From: an uncultured Bacteroidota bacterium
GTDB lineage: Bacteria; Bacteroidota; Bacteroidia; Flavobacteriales; Flavobacteriaceae
NCBI GenBank assembly: GCA_903842575.1
Contig: CAIMMM010000172.1
Span: 1 to 53,850, forward strand
Direction of reading: 5' to 3'
DNA length: 53,850 bases
This document shows positions 1 through 8,396 of this stretch, in pieces. The position numbers and the translations under genes are program-made. The notes beneath the pieces were generated by a model that saw only the letters and a list, made by a program, of their open reading frames with translations, made no database searches and was not told the DNA's origin. The stretch's first letter is position 1, and the number at the start of each line of letters is the position of its first letter.

Positions 1-1265
1 ATATCTTTCTTTTCTTTTATTAATTCATTGTAGGCGTCCAATAGAATCGGAATTTCTTTTTGACAATGTCCACAGTCAACATCCCAAAAAACAAGAATGG
101 TAAAATCAGCTTTAATATCGCTCATTTTTACATACATACTACCAATTGCATCTACATTTTTATAATATACTTTGGTAATTTCTTCACTGTTTTTGGCCTC
201 TTCAAAGCCCATGGCTTTCATTTTTTCAAAATCTTCGGCTTTTATCATAAATAAATCCTGAGCTGTGGATCCTACTAATAAAGGTCTTAGTTTATCGGCG
301 CGTTTGATGATTTTTTGTATTACTTCATCATCGTCATAAATTCCTTGTGCTTTTCCTGTTTTAAAATAGTGGTCCGCTAAATAAACAAAAACTTTGTCAA
401 ACCCCATTATTTTAGAAGTTTCATAGGAGTAAGTAAAATGAGCCAACATCAATTTATAGAGTAAGCTTCCAGGAACAATTTTAGCCATCATTCTATCAAT
501 TTCCACCGAAACTGAATCTGGATGTATCACGACAACTTGATCAAAATATTTTTTTAGTTTATTGGTAAAAAAAGGATTTCTCATTGTAGCATCGTCTTTA
601 AAATCTACATTTTCCCAATAATGCTTTTTGTAGTAATTGTAAGCAGCAATACTATCAGGTCTTCCGTTGGAAGCTTTGGGTACCTCTTTTAAAATCTTTT
701 CCATTTTTAAATTTAGCACATCACCAATATAGGTTCCTTTATTTTGAACTAAGAATTTCTCTTCATAGTCAGTAATGTTTTTTTCTAATTCTTTTTGCTT
801 TTCATTGAGTGATAGCGTATCTTTTTTTGTTTTTAAAATGGAATTTTGTTTCATTCCTTGAAAGGCTGCGCTTTGTTTGCTAATAAATTTTATGTAATTA
901 AAAAATTCATTTTCTCTGGTGGAGTTAAGAGCAACTAAATCTTTAGTCATTTCATTTTCAGAATCGCTTTTTAATTCCAATTTTTGTGTATCATCATCAA
1001 TAAAAAAGTCAAATAAAATCGATTTTTGCTGACTTATTAAAGTATATATTCCTTTGTTAAGTTTTCCTTTTCCTTTAAAGATTATTTTTCCATTTTTGAT
1101 ATGGGTGCAGGTATCTTTAATAAAGGTTTTATCAAATTGATAATAGGTTAGATACACCAAGGAATCTTTGCAGTTTTTTAAATTTATTTTGATTTCGTAC
1201 CCTGATTGTGCTGAGGTATTTAGTGAGGATAAGCAAAAGATTATAGCAACAAGTATTTTCTTCAT
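1..1265 (-). CDS. Secreted DUF4369/DUF5106 thioredoxin-like protein (partial, C-terminus outside window)
   Basis: Reading the minus strand from the ATG at 1265 gives about 421 codons that run off the left edge, so the C-terminus is missing. The start [20 protein letters not shown] is a Sec signal peptide, so the protein should be periplasmic or envelope-bound. The N-terminal part has the beta-rich look of a DUF4369 domain, followed by a long helical DUF5106-like stretch. A thioredoxin fold begins near residue 388, with the redox motif C398-G-H-C401 in the context FWDVDCGHCQKEIP. By family it is a TlpA/ResA-type thiol-disulfide oxidoreductase; the substrate is unknown. A TAnnTTTG box lies 40 nt upstream (1306-1313). 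The short plus-strand frame at 60-254 is its shadow. Confidence 0.85.
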   Translation of the reverse strand, partial: MKKILVAIIFCLSSLNTSAQSGYEIKINLKNCKDSLVYLTYYQFDKTFIKDTCTHIKNGKIIFKGKGKLNKGIYTLISQQKSILFDFFIDDDTQKLELKSDSENEMTKDLVALNSTRENEFFNYIKFISKQSAAFQGMKQNSILKTKKDTLSLNEKQKELEKNITDYEEKFLVQNKGTYIGDVLNLKMEKILKEVPKASNGRPDSIAAYNYYKKHYWENVDFKDDATMRNPFFTNKLKKYFDQVVVIHPDSVSVEIDRMMAKIVPGSLLYKLMLAHFTYSYETSKIMGFDKVFVYLADHYFKTGKAQGIYDDDEVIQKIIKRADKLRPLLVGSTAQDLFMIKAEDFEKMKAMGFEEAKNSEEITKVYYKNVDAIGSMYVKMSDIKADFTILVFWDVDCGHCQKEIPILLDAYNELIKEKKD

Positions 1266-1305
1266 AAACAAGCTTTTTGATGTATTCTTTGAGTTTTCAA
1301 TCGAA

Positions 1306-1313
1306 CAAAAATA
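1306..1313 (-). promoter_or_regulatory. -7 box of the thioredoxin-like gene
   Basis: The minus strand reads TATTTTTG, a perfect Bacteroidetes TAnnTTTG, ending 40 nt before the ATG at 1265. No clear TTG (-33) element is seen. Confidence 0.55.
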
Positions 1314-1441
1314 ATTTTTTTTTAAAACAAAATCACTTTAGTTATTTTAAAGTTAAGTTAAATTTAATGAAATATGGAGGTATTACTGCAAATTGGATTA
1401 GTTTAAAGTTTTTGTTAATGTATTTTTTTTATTGATTTGAG

Positions 1442-1449
1442 TATATTTG
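1442..1449 (+). promoter_or_regulatory. -7 box of the small membrane protein gene
   Basis: TATATTTG matches TAnnTTTG and ends 35 nt before the ATG at 1485. It overlaps the in-frame TTG at 1437, so that upstream codon cannot be the start of this transcript. Confidence 0.6.
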
Positions 1450-1484
1450 TGTGCTTAAAAAAACTAATTAAAAGTTTAAAAACC

Positions 1485-1718
1485 ATGTCAAAAAAAACAA
1501 AAGCATTCTTGTTTCAACTTATTTGTTTTGTAATATTATTTATAGGATTTCGCTATTTGATAGCGGTTTACACCAACTTAACGGGCTATTGGATTCCCAT
1601 TACAGCATTTGTAGTAGGAACGTTACTTTCTCCACAATTTCAAGCAGTTAATACAAAAGATGGAGAAAAATTATTTATGAAATGGATTTTCTTTAAAGGG
1701 GTGAAAGAAATAAAATAA
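1485..1718 (+). CDS. Small two-helix membrane protein, unknown function
   Basis: A 77-residue protein with a Lys-rich N-terminus (MSKKTKAF) and two hydrophobic segments (about residues 7-26 and 31-46). A short tail ends in Lys. The profile is a small inner-membrane protein with two helices. I do not recognise a family with a function. The frame is open further up to a TTG at 1437, but a perfect -7 box at 1442-1449 puts transcription initiation downstream of it, so the ATG at 1485 is the start. The gene converges on the DUF6048 gene, with only 9 nt between the stops and no hairpin. Confidence 0.7.
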   Translation: MSKKTKAFLFQLICFVILFIGFRYLIAVYTNLTGYWIPITAFVVGTLLSPQFQAVNTKDGEKLFMKWIFFKGVKEIK

Positions 1719-1727
1719 ACCTTAAAA

Positions 1728-2471
1728 TTATTTTTTCTTTTTCTTCACTTCTTTTTCCTTAGCCTTTACGGTTGCTTTATACAGCGGTAAAAAATAGGAA
1801 ATGGTATAATTAAACCCAACTCCAAAATTACCATTGTAAGTACGATTAAAGCCTGGAATATAAAGATTGTCGAAATTGTCAGGTCTTTTTTGAGAAAATA
1901 AACGGTTCATTCTAAAACTAAAACCAGCATACACATTGTTGAATAATTTGGCTTTTATACCAATAACAACTTCCAACCATTGCGCCGATAAACCACTAAA
2001 TTTTGTGCCAGGTTCTATTACGGGTGCTTCACCAAAATAAGGATTTGGATTGTAGATTTCATAGCTGTTTAATGTTTGACTAAACGAACTCACGCCATAT
2101 CGTAAACCAACATAAATCATGTTTTCCATGTCGAGCCAGTTTTCATACGTATTGTAATCAAAACCTATTTTTACATACGTACCCTGGGTAGTAAAATTTA
2201 ATCGGTCGTCATCCACAGTTTTGTTTTCGTTACCAATTTCGGCGGCTAGGTAGTGTTTTCTAGTCAATCTATAATCGCCAACAACTTCCAATCCAGTATA
2301 ATCTTTCTCGTAAAAAGAACGGGAAAGTTTGAACAAATCAACGCCAAAACGAACACCATAGCGCTCTTTCTTTGGAGGAATACTGTCTTTTTTTGTTGTT
2401 ACTTGTGCTTGCCCCAAAAATGAAAGCAGCACAATCAATAGACTAAAAGTATATTTTGATATGTGTTTCAT
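1728..2471 (-). CDS. DUF6048 family outer-membrane-type protein
   Basis: 247 residues with a signal peptide (about 1-22, cleavage near LGQAQ). Many alternating aromatic/polar strands follow (for example YGVRFGVDLF, MIYVGLRYGV, NVYAGFSFRMN, FGVGFNYTISYFLPLY), as expected for a small outer-membrane beta-barrel. The tail is strongly basic (EKEVKKKKK). This matches the DUF6048 family of Flavobacteria as I recall it; no biochemical function is known. It overlaps the preceding lipoprotein gene by 29 nt in a different frame, so the two are co-transcribed and probably translationally coupled. They may form one surface complex (inference). Confidence 0.8.
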   Translation of the reverse strand: MKHISKYTFSLLIVLLSFLGQAQVTTKKDSIPPKKERYGVRFGVDLFKLSRSFYEKDYTGLEVVGDYRLTRKHYLAAEIGNENKTVDDDRLNFTTQGTYVKIGFDYNTYENWLDMENMIYVGLRYGVSSFSQTLNSYEIYNPNPYFGEAPVIEPGTKFSGLSAQWLEVVIGIKAKLFNNVYAGFSFRMNRLFSQKRPDNFDNLYIPGFNRTYNGNFGVGFNYTISYFLPLYKATVKAKEKEVKKKKK

Positions 2472-2979
2472 TTTCGGTTTCTATGTTGGTTGATTCAATA
2501 TTTAATTCTTGTATCCAAAATCCATCTGGAGTAGTGGCATCCGTTTTGGTAACGCCATTTGGGGTGTTTAATTTAAAAATAGTCTTATAACCACAAGCTC
2601 TCGATACAAAAATATCTTCATGAGTATAGTCAAATTGTAGTTTATCCTCGTTGACGATAGCAGGATTAGTATTAGTACTGTTTAAAATGAGTCGGTATTT
2701 TGTTAGTTCCTCTGTAGTTTTTAATGGCAGCTTTATGGATGAACCATTTCCAAGATATTTGGTAATTTCCGTTCCCGTTTCATTCAAAATCAAACCTACA
2801 GTTTGTCCTTCACCTATTACTTTTAGGTTAATCACGTTTTTCAAAACCGTTGGATTGGTAGCGTCATAAAAATCAATAATTAATCGCGGGGTTGTTGGCG
2901 TATTGCCATCGCAAATATCGTCCTTCTCACAGCTAGAGAAAGCAAATGCTACAATTAATAGTAAATATATTTTTTTCAT
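2443..2979 (-). CDS. DUF6452 family lipoprotein
   Basis: 178 residues. The signal peptide ends in a lipobox, FAFSS-C17, followed by EKDD. A K-(D/E)2 pair just after the lipidated Cys resembles the Bacteroidetes lipoprotein export signal, so surface exposure is likely. The mature part is beta-rich with Cys23 and a second Cys in the motif RACGY. It matches DUF6452, which in Flavobacteria sits next to DUF6048 and rlmD; the function is unknown. The start lies 51 nt after the rlmD stop, and the 3' end overlaps the DUF6048 gene by 29 nt. That arrangement indicates one rlmD-DUF6452-DUF6048 operon on the minus strand. Confidence 0.8.
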   Translation of the reverse strand: MKKIYLLLIVAFAFSSCEKDDICDGNTPTTPRLIIDFYDATNPTVLKNVINLKVIGEGQTVGLILNETGTEITKYLGNGSSIKLPLKTTEELTKYRLILNSTNTNPAIVNEDKLQFDYTHEDIFVSRACGYKTIFKLNTPNGVTKTDATTPDGFWIQELNIESTNIETENETHIKIYF

Positions 2980-3030
2980 AATTTTAAATTTCCGTACTAA
3001 TTTACTGTGACTGTGAACTGCTGCCGCAAA

Positions 3031-4449
3031 CTATTTTCTCAGTTCCAAAAGTACAACATTTTCCACATGATGCGTTTGCGGAAACATATCTACAGGTCGC
3101 ACTCGGGTTACTTTATATTTTTCGTTCAGCAAAGCCAGATCTCGTGCTTGTGTTGCCGAATTACAACTTACATACACAACTTTTTCGGGAGCAATTTTCA
3201 TAATCTGAGCCACAACATCGGCATGCATTCCGTCTCTAGGTGGGTCGGTAATGATAACATCCGGTCGCCCATGCTGTGCGATGAAGTCATCATTGAACAC
3301 ATTTTTCATATCGCCAACATAAAATTCACAATTGGTGATTCTATTGCGTTTCGCATTTTCTTTGGCATCAAGAATAGCTTCAGGAACGGATTCAACACCA
3401 ATGACTTTCTTGGCTTGTTTTGAAACAAATTGGGCAATCGTTCCAGTTCCTGTATACAAATCATAAACCACTTCGTTGCCTGTTAAACCCGCAAATTCTC
3501 TGGTGATTTTGTATAACTCATAAGCTTGATCGGAATTAGTTTGGTAAAACGATTTGGCATTAATGCTAAAATGCAAGCCTTCCATTTCTTCCAAGATATA
3601 ATCTCTACCTTTATATAATTTGATATCTTGGTCGTATAGCGTATCATTGGCTTTGCTATTGATAACATATTGCAATGACGTAATTTGCGGGAACTTTTCA
3701 AAGATAAAATCCAAAAGCATTTCTCGATTGGCTTTTTCTTCCTGAAAAAACTGTATCAAAACCATCGTTTCTCCGGTGGAAGCAGTTCGAATCATAAGCG
3801 TTCTCAAAAAGCCTTCGTGATTTCGGGCATTGAAGAAAGTCATGCCTTTTTCAGTTGCAAATTCTTTAATGGAATTCCGAATAGCATTGGACGGATCTTC
3901 TTGCAAATAACATTTTTCGATATCTAATATTTTGTCCCACATTCTAGGAATATGAAACCCTAATGCTGGTTTTTTGCTCAAGGAATCATCCTCGGATTGG
4001 ATTTCTTTTTCGGTTAACCACCGCGTATCTGAAAAGCCAAATTCCATTTTGTTTCTATAAAAGAATTGCTTTGCCGAACCTAAGATTGGTTCAAAAACTG
4101 GCAATTCAATTTTCCCGATGCGTTTTAGGTTGTTATATACTTCCTGGTTTTTGTAAAATAATTGCTTGTCGTAGTGCATGTTCTGCCATTTGCAACCACC
4201 GCAAGCACCAAAGTGCTGACAAATGGGTTCAATTCTGTCCAAGGAATATTGATGAAATTTAATGGCTTTCCCTTCGTAATAGGACTTGCGTTTTTTTAAG
4301 GTTTGCACATCCACCACATCGCCAGGCACGACGTTAGGTATAAATATTACTTGACCTTCTGGTGCTTTGGCTACAGAGACACCTTTGGCTCCAGCATCAA
4401 TAACGGTTATGTTTTCAAAGATGACTTTAGTGGTTACTTTTTTTCCCAT
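3031..4449 (-). CDS. rlmD: 23S rRNA (uracil-C5)-methyltransferase, RlmD type
   Basis: 472 residues from the ATG at 4449. An N-terminal TRAM domain (about 1-65) is followed by a 4Fe-4S cysteine set (C77, C83, C86, C180) and a Rossmann SAM domain with YDLYTGTGT (329-337), TDPPRDG (401-407) and the catalytic Cys in YVSCNS (C429). RlmD methylates a uracil C5 in 23S rRNA (U1939 in E. coli), using SAM. The frame is open 30 codons further upstream, but a perfect -7 box at 4454-4461 ends only 4 nt before the ATG at 4449, so the longer version cannot be made from that promoter. It is divergent from the DUF1697 gene and heads the operon with the two DUF genes. The exact target uridine is assigned by family only. 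Confidence 0.93.
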   Translation of the reverse strand: MGKKVTTKVIFENITVIDAGAKGVSVAKAPEGQVIFIPNVVPGDVVDVQTLKKRKSYYEGKAIKFHQYSLDRIEPICQHFGACGGCKWQNMHYDKQLFYKNQEVYNNLKRIGKIELPVFEPILGSAKQFFYRNKMEFGFSDTRWLTEKEIQSEDDSLSKKPALGFHIPRMWDKILDIEKCYLQEDPSNAIRNSIKEFATEKGMTFFNARNHEGFLRTLMIRTASTGETMVLIQFFQEEKANREMLLDFIFEKFPQITSLQYVINSKANDTLYDQDIKLYKGRDYILEEMEGLHFSINAKSFYQTNSDQAYELYKITREFAGLTGNEVVYDLYTGTGTIAQFVSKQAKKVIGVESVPEAILDAKENAKRNRITNCEFYVGDMKNVFNDDFIAQHGRPDVIITDPPRDGMHADVVAQIMKIAPEKVVYVSCNSATQARDLALLNEKYKVTRVRPVDMFPQTHHVENVVLLELRK

Positions 4450-4453
4450 GAGG

Positions 4454-4461
4454 CAAAAATA
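4454..4461 (-). promoter_or_regulatory. -7 box of rlmD, 4 nt before the ATG
   Basis: The minus strand reads TATTTTTG, then CCTC, then the rlmD ATG. With initiation a few nt after the box, the mRNA would be leaderless or nearly so. The box rules out the upstream start at 4539. Confidence 0.65.
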
Positions 4462-4527
4462 AGGGATTGTATAGTTTTTTAAAGGATGTTTAAGAAAAAA
4501 ATATAATTTTATAGAAAATATAAAACA

Positions 4528-5076
4528 ATGAAAACTCATTTAGCACTTCTTCGAGGTATAAACGTATCTGGACACAAAATGATAAAAATGGAAGCGTTGA
4601 AAAAAGCGCTTGAGGCTATTGGGTTTGTTAATGTGGTCACGTATATCCAATCGGGGAATGTTTTTGTAACTACGAAAGAAGAAAGTCCGACCAAAGTTAG
4701 GTTTCTTATTAAACAAGAAATTGCAAAGGTCTTTGGTTATGATGTTCCTGTAATTGTTATTGGCAAAGACGACTTGCAGGCGTGTTTGGACAGGAATTTA
4801 TTTTTGAATGAATTCCAAATAGATCTGAAGAAACTCTATGTTTCTTTTATTTCTTCGGAATTACCTGAGAATATGATTACCCAACTCAATTTAAACTTCA
4901 TCAAGCCCGATGAAATTCAATTGGATGGAAAACGAATTTATTTGAAATATGATACTTCTCCCGCCAAAACTAGGTTGGACAACAAATGGATAGAAAAAAG
5001 TATGAGTGTGGTTGCTACAACACGTAATTGGAATACGGTGAATAAATTATTGGAAATATTTCAAGAAAGGGGTTAA
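4528..5076 (+). CDS. DUF1697 domain-containing protein
   Basis: 182 residues, a full-length DUF1697 protein. The family opening is clear (MKTHLALLRGINVSGHKMIK), followed by the conserved IQSGNVF segment (about 40-46) and the C-terminal DNKWIEKSMSVVATTRNWNT block. It is a soluble cytoplasmic protein with no signal peptide or membrane segment. The family is widespread in bacteria without an established reaction. The gene is monocistronic, divergent from rlmD and separated by 97 nt from the NRAMP gene. The region upstream is very AT-rich, but I see no exact TAnnTTTG box. Confidence 0.88.
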   Translation: MKTHLALLRGINVSGHKMIKMEALKKALEAIGFVNVVTYIQSGNVFVTTKEESPTKVRFLIKQEIAKVFGYDVPVIVIGKDDLQACLDRNLFLNEFQIDLKKLYVSFISSELPENMITQLNLNFIKPDEIQLDGKRIYLKYDTSPAKTRLDNKWIEKSMSVVATTRNWNTVNKLLEIFQERG

Positions 5077-5154
5077 TGGGTTTATAGGTTTTTGTGAGTT
5101 ATTGGTTAGAAATAAATCAACAAACATCGAGTAAAAAGTTGTAATTTAGCATTG

Positions 5155-5162
5155 TATATTTG
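5155..5162 (+). promoter_or_regulatory. -7 box of the NRAMP-family gene
   Basis: TATATTTG matches TAnnTTTG, 11 nt before the ATG at 5174. A TTG lies only 13 nt upstream of the box, too close for a standard -33 element. Confidence 0.55.
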
Positions 5163-5173
5163 ATATAAGCATA

Positions 5174-6418
5174 ATGAATAAATTAAAGCGATTTTGGAAG
5201 ATTCTCGGACCGGGTTTAATAACTGGCGCAAGTGATGATGATCCTTCTGGAATTGCAACCTATTCTCAAGCCGGTGCTGCTTATGGACTTTCCATGTTAT
5301 GGACTTCCATAATTGCTTTTCCATTAATGGCGGCTATTCAGCAAATGTGTGCCAAAATTGGATTAGTCACTTCTCAAGGATTAACGGGCGCACTTAAAGC
5401 CAACTATCCAAGGCCTGTTTTGTATTTGATGTTGCTTTTTAGTTTTCCAGCTATTGTTATGAATATAGGAGCTGATATTGCAGGCATGGGCGCCGTTGGG
5501 AATTTACTATTTCCAAAAATTGCAGCTATTTATTTTAGTATTTTCTTCACGGTATTATTGATGGTTTTAATAATTTACTTGCCCTATCAAAAAATTGCAG
5601 CTACATTAAAATATTTGTGTATTGTGCTTTTGGTTTACTTGATAGTTCCTTTTTTATACAAACAAGATTGGTTAGATATTGCTAAAAACACACTTATTCC
5701 AACCATTCAATTCAATAAAGAATTTATAAGCGTTTTAGTTGGGATTTTGGGTACTACTATTTCGCCCTATTTGTTTTTTTGGCAATCCTCTATGGAAGTG
5801 GAAGAAATGGCACATAAAAAACGACATTTAATAGTCAATAGAAAAATTATTCATGATATGAAACAGGATGTCGATTTTGGAATGTCTTTTTCAGGTGTTG
5901 TTATGTTTTTTATTATCCTAACTACCGGAACAGTTTTGTACAAAGGAGGTATTCATCAAATTGACACAGTAGAACAAGCCGCTGCCGCATTGAAACCTTT
6001 GGCGGGTAATTTTGCCTATTTGCTTTTTGCCATAGGTGTTATTGGCACCGGACTTTTGGCCATACCCGTTTTGAGTGGTTCTTTGTCCTATATCATTACT
6101 GAAACCTTTGGATGGGAGCAAGGATTAGATAAAAAATTTCATGAAGCAAAAGCTTTTTATATCGTAATGGTTATTTCCTTAATTTTGGGATTATCCTTAA
6201 ATTACATTGGGATTTCACCAGTGAAAGCTTTGATTTATACTGCCATTTTGTATGGAATGACAGCGCCAGTTTTAATTGCAATTATTTTGCATATATCCAA
6301 TAATAAAAAAGTAATGGGGAATTTTACCAATAGTAGATTTTCTAATATTCTAGGTTTTTCAGCTTTGATTATCATGTCAGTAGCGGCTATTGTTTTATTA
6401 TACTTGCAGTTAGTATAA
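5174..6418 (+). CDS. NRAMP (SLC11)-family transporter with non-canonical substrate site
   Basis: 414 residues with about 11 hydrophobic helices in an NRAMP layout. The helix-1 motif DPGN appears as D23-P-S-G26, within DDDPSGIATYSQAG. The helix-6 motif MPHN appears as S197-P-Y-L, in GTTISPYLFFWQ. Of the usual Mn/Fe ligands (Asp and Asn of helix 1, Met of helix 6) only the Asp is kept; Asn is Gly and Met is Ser. A cytoplasmic loop, SSMEVEEMAHKKRH, follows helix 6. Family membership is clear, but a Mn2+/Fe2+ assignment (mntH) is not justified. Mg2+ or another cation, or a different solute, is possible. The gene appears monocistronic, with its own -7 box 11 nt upstream. Confidence 0.85.
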   Translation: MNKLKRFWKILGPGLITGASDDDPSGIATYSQAGAAYGLSMLWTSIIAFPLMAAIQQMCAKIGLVTSQGLTGALKANYPRPVLYLMLLFSFPAIVMNIGADIAGMGAVGNLLFPKIAAIYFSIFFTVLLMVLIIYLPYQKIAATLKYLCIVLLVYLIVPFLYKQDWLDIAKNTLIPTIQFNKEFISVLVGILGTTISPYLFFWQSSMEVEEMAHKKRHLIVNRKIIHDMKQDVDFGMSFSGVVMFFIILTTGTVLYKGGIHQIDTVEQAAAALKPLAGNFAYLLFAIGVIGTGLLAIPVLSGSLSYIITETFGWEQGLDKKFHEAKAFYIVMVISLILGLSLNYIGISPVKALIYTAILYGMTAPVLIAIILHISNNKKVMGNFTNSRFSNILGFSALIIMSVAAIVLLYLQLV

Positions 6419-6491
6419 AATTCATGATTTAACATTTTAATAATAATCAAATATCAATTTCAAAATTCTTATAAATCAGTATTAAATTTTA

Positions 6492-6499
6492 TACTTTTG
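6492..6499 (+). promoter_or_regulatory. -7 box of the rocD leader
   Basis: TACTTTTG matches TAnnTTTG and lies 117 nt before the rocD ATG, so the mRNA would carry a leader of about 110 nt. No good -33 TTG is visible. Confidence 0.55.
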
Positions 6500-6508
6500 C
6501 CAAAGTTT

Positions 6509-6541
6509 ATGGATGATTTCTCTCCAAAAAGAAGGAATTGA
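6509..6541 (+). other. Possible 10-codon leader ORF upstream of rocD
   Basis: ATG at 6509 opens a short frame encoding MDDFSPKRRN, then TGA (6539-6541). It begins 9 nt after the -7 box and carries consecutive AGA-AGG arginine codons. It precedes an A-run and a weak CCAATCC/GGTTGG pairing in the rest of the leader. Downstream is ornithine aminotransferase, part of arginine breakdown. A translated, arginine-sensing leader is only a hypothesis. Confidence 0.3.
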
Positions 6542-6616
6542 TATTTTAAAAAAAAAAATCTGATCCAATCCTAGCGAACTAACGCAGTAAACAAGGTTGG
6601 GTTAAAAAGAAAGATT

Positions 6617-7861
6617 ATGTCAGTTTTAGAAAAAATTAGTTCAGAAGAGATTATTGCATTAGAAAACAAATATGGTGCACACAATTATCATCCGCTTCCT
6701 GTGGTTTTAAGTAAAGGGGAAGGCGTTTATGTTTGGGATGTTGATGGTAAAAAATATTATGATTTTCTATCCGCTTACTCTGCGGTTAACCAAGGTCACT
6801 GTCATCCAAAAATTGTTGGAGCCATGATGGAACAAGCGCAAAAATTGACACTTACCTCTCGTGCTTTTTACAATGATAAATTGGGGGTTTACGAAGAATA
6901 CCTAACTAAATATTTTGGTTTCGATAAAGTATTGCCAATGAATACAGGTGCTGAAGCTGTCGAAACGGCTTTGAAGCTTTGTAGAAAATGGGCGTATGAA
7001 AAGAAAGAAATTCCAGAAAATGAAGCACAAATTATTGTTTGTGATGGTAATTTCCACGGAAGAACCACTACGATTATTTCCTTTTCAAACGATGAAAATG
7101 CCAGAAAGAATTTTGGGCCTTATACAGGAGGATTTATCAAAATTCCCTACGATGACATCAATGCATTAGAAAAAGCTATTAAATCAAATGCAAACATTGC
7201 CGGATTCCTTGTTGAACCTATCCAAGGAGAAGCAGGAGTTTACGTTCCGGCAGATGATTATTTGGCTAAAGCAAAAGCACTTTGTACAGCGAACAATGTT
7301 TTATTCATAGCCGATGAGGTACAAACTGGTATTGCAAGAACAGGAAAACTGTTAGCTGTTCATCATGAAAATGTACAACCTGATATTTTGATTTTAGGAA
7401 AAGCCATTTCGGGTGGGGTTTACCCGGTATCTGCAGTATTGGCGAATGATAACATTATGAATGTAATCAAACCAGGACAACACGGTTCAACATTTGGTGG
7501 AAACCCAATTGCTGCAGCTGTAGCTATTGCAGCACTTGAAGTAGTGAAAGAGGAGAAATTAGCTGAGAATGCAGAGCGATTAGGGAAAATTTTCCGGTCA
7601 GAATTGAATAAATATATTAAAACATCCAATATTGCAACTTTAGTTCGTGGGAAAGGATTACTTAATGCCTTAGTAATAAACGATACAGAAGAAAGTGAAA
7701 CCGCTTGGAATATTTGTTTGGCTTTAAGGGATAATGGCTTATTGGCCAAGCCAACACATGGTAATATTATCCGTTTTGCACCACCATTGGTTATGAATGA
7801 AGAACAATTATTAGATTGTGTTTCGATAATTATTACAACGTTAAAACAATTTGAAAAATAA
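6617..7861 (+). CDS. rocD: Ornithine--oxo-acid aminotransferase
   Basis: 414 residues, the normal length for ornithine aminotransferase. It is a class-III PLP aminotransferase. The Schiff-base lysine is K262 in ILGKAISGG, the PLP-ring aspartate is D233 in IADEVQTG, and the N-terminal block [14 protein letters not shown] is typical of OAT. It transfers the delta-amino group of ornithine to 2-oxoglutarate, giving glutamate semialdehyde in arginine/proline metabolism. The gene has its own -7 box with an unusually long leader holding a short arginine-codon ORF. No other arginine-catabolism gene is adjacent. Acetylornithine aminotransferase is the main alternative; the overall sequence fits OAT better. 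Confidence 0.92.
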   Translation: MSVLEKISSEEIIALENKYGAHNYHPLPVVLSKGEGVYVWDVDGKKYYDFLSAYSAVNQGHCHPKIVGAMMEQAQKLTLTSRAFYNDKLGVYEEYLTKYFGFDKVLPMNTGAEAVETALKLCRKWAYEKKEIPENEAQIIVCDGNFHGRTTTIISFSNDENARKNFGPYTGGFIKIPYDDINALEKAIKSNANIAGFLVEPIQGEAGVYVPADDYLAKAKALCTANNVLFIADEVQTGIARTGKLLAVHHENVQPDILILGKAISGGVYPVSAVLANDNIMNVIKPGQHGSTFGGNPIAAAVAIAALEVVKEEKLAENAERLGKIFRSELNKYIKTSNIATLVRGKGLLNALVINDTEESETAWNICLALRDNGLLAKPTHGNIIRFAPPLVMNEEQLLDCVSIIITTLKQFEK

Positions 7862-7896
7862 CATTAATCTATTAACCAACCAAAACTGTTTAATTT

Positions 7897-8331
7897 ATGG
7901 AAAATCAAAATAACGGAATACAATTACAGGAAGAAGCCTTTGAATATTTAAGAGAAAGTGCTAAATGGTCTATGTTTCTAGCTATATTGGGCTTTGTAGG
8001 CATTGGATTTTTAGCTATTGCAGCTTTATTAATGACTTCATTAATGTCATTAATGCCCGAAACCCCTGGTCCATTTGGAGCCATTAAAGGATTTATTTCA
8101 ATTTTGTATTTGGTAATGGCAATAGTATATTTATTCCCAATTTATTATTTATATAAATATGCAACCGATGCAAAGTCAGCCTTGCAAAATTATAATTCAG
8201 AGACTTTAACAAATGCTTTTAAAAACTTAAAATCGCATCATAAATTTTTAGGAATCTCTATGATAATTATTATTTCATTGTATATTGTTTTGGCTATTGT
8301 AGCAGTTATTGCTTTTGCAGCTTTTAGATAA
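7897..8331 (+). CDS. DUF5362 family membrane protein
   Basis: 144 residues with four hydrophobic helices (about 26-50, 66-86, 88-92 region continuing, and 118-142) and a polar N-terminus (MENQNNGIQLQEEAFEYLRE). The central segment YLYKYATDAKSAL and the internal LKSHHKFLG match DUF5362 proteins of Bacteroidetes as I recall them. The function is unknown. It begins 35 nt after the rocD stop and is probably read through from rocD; a strong hairpin at 8351-8381 ends the unit. Confidence 0.75.
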   Translation: MENQNNGIQLQEEAFEYLRESAKWSMFLAILGFVGIGFLAIAALLMTSLMSLMPETPGPFGAIKGFISILYLVMAIVYLFPIYYLYKYATDAKSALQNYNSETLTNAFKNLKSHHKFLGISMIIIISLYIVLAIVAVIAFAAFR

Positions 8332-8350
8332 ATAAAATATTTTTGCACAA

Positions 8351-8381
8351 AAAAGCCATCTCATTTTGTGGGATGGCTTTT
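8351..8381. terminator. Bidirectional terminator between convergent genes
   Basis: Stem AAAAGCCATC (8351-8360) pairs with GATGGCTTTT (8372-8381). The A-run on one side and T-run on the other allow termination in both directions between the DUF5362 gene (+) and the CCC-type membrane protein gene (-). Confidence 0.85.
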
Positions 8382-8396
8382 TAATTAAAGTATACT

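Noticed and set aside
60..254. Plus-strand open frame of 64 codons
   Set aside because: It lies opposite the thioredoxin fold of the partial minus-strand gene, which has a signal peptide, a CGHC motif and a promoter.
3007..3423. Plus-strand open frame of 138 codons
   Set aside because: It is antisense to the SAM-binding and catalytic part of rlmD and has no recognisable protein features.
4450..4539. Longer N-terminus for RlmD
   Set aside because: The extra residues are not family-like, they overlap the divergent DUF1697 gene, and the -7 box lies between that codon and the ATG at 4449.
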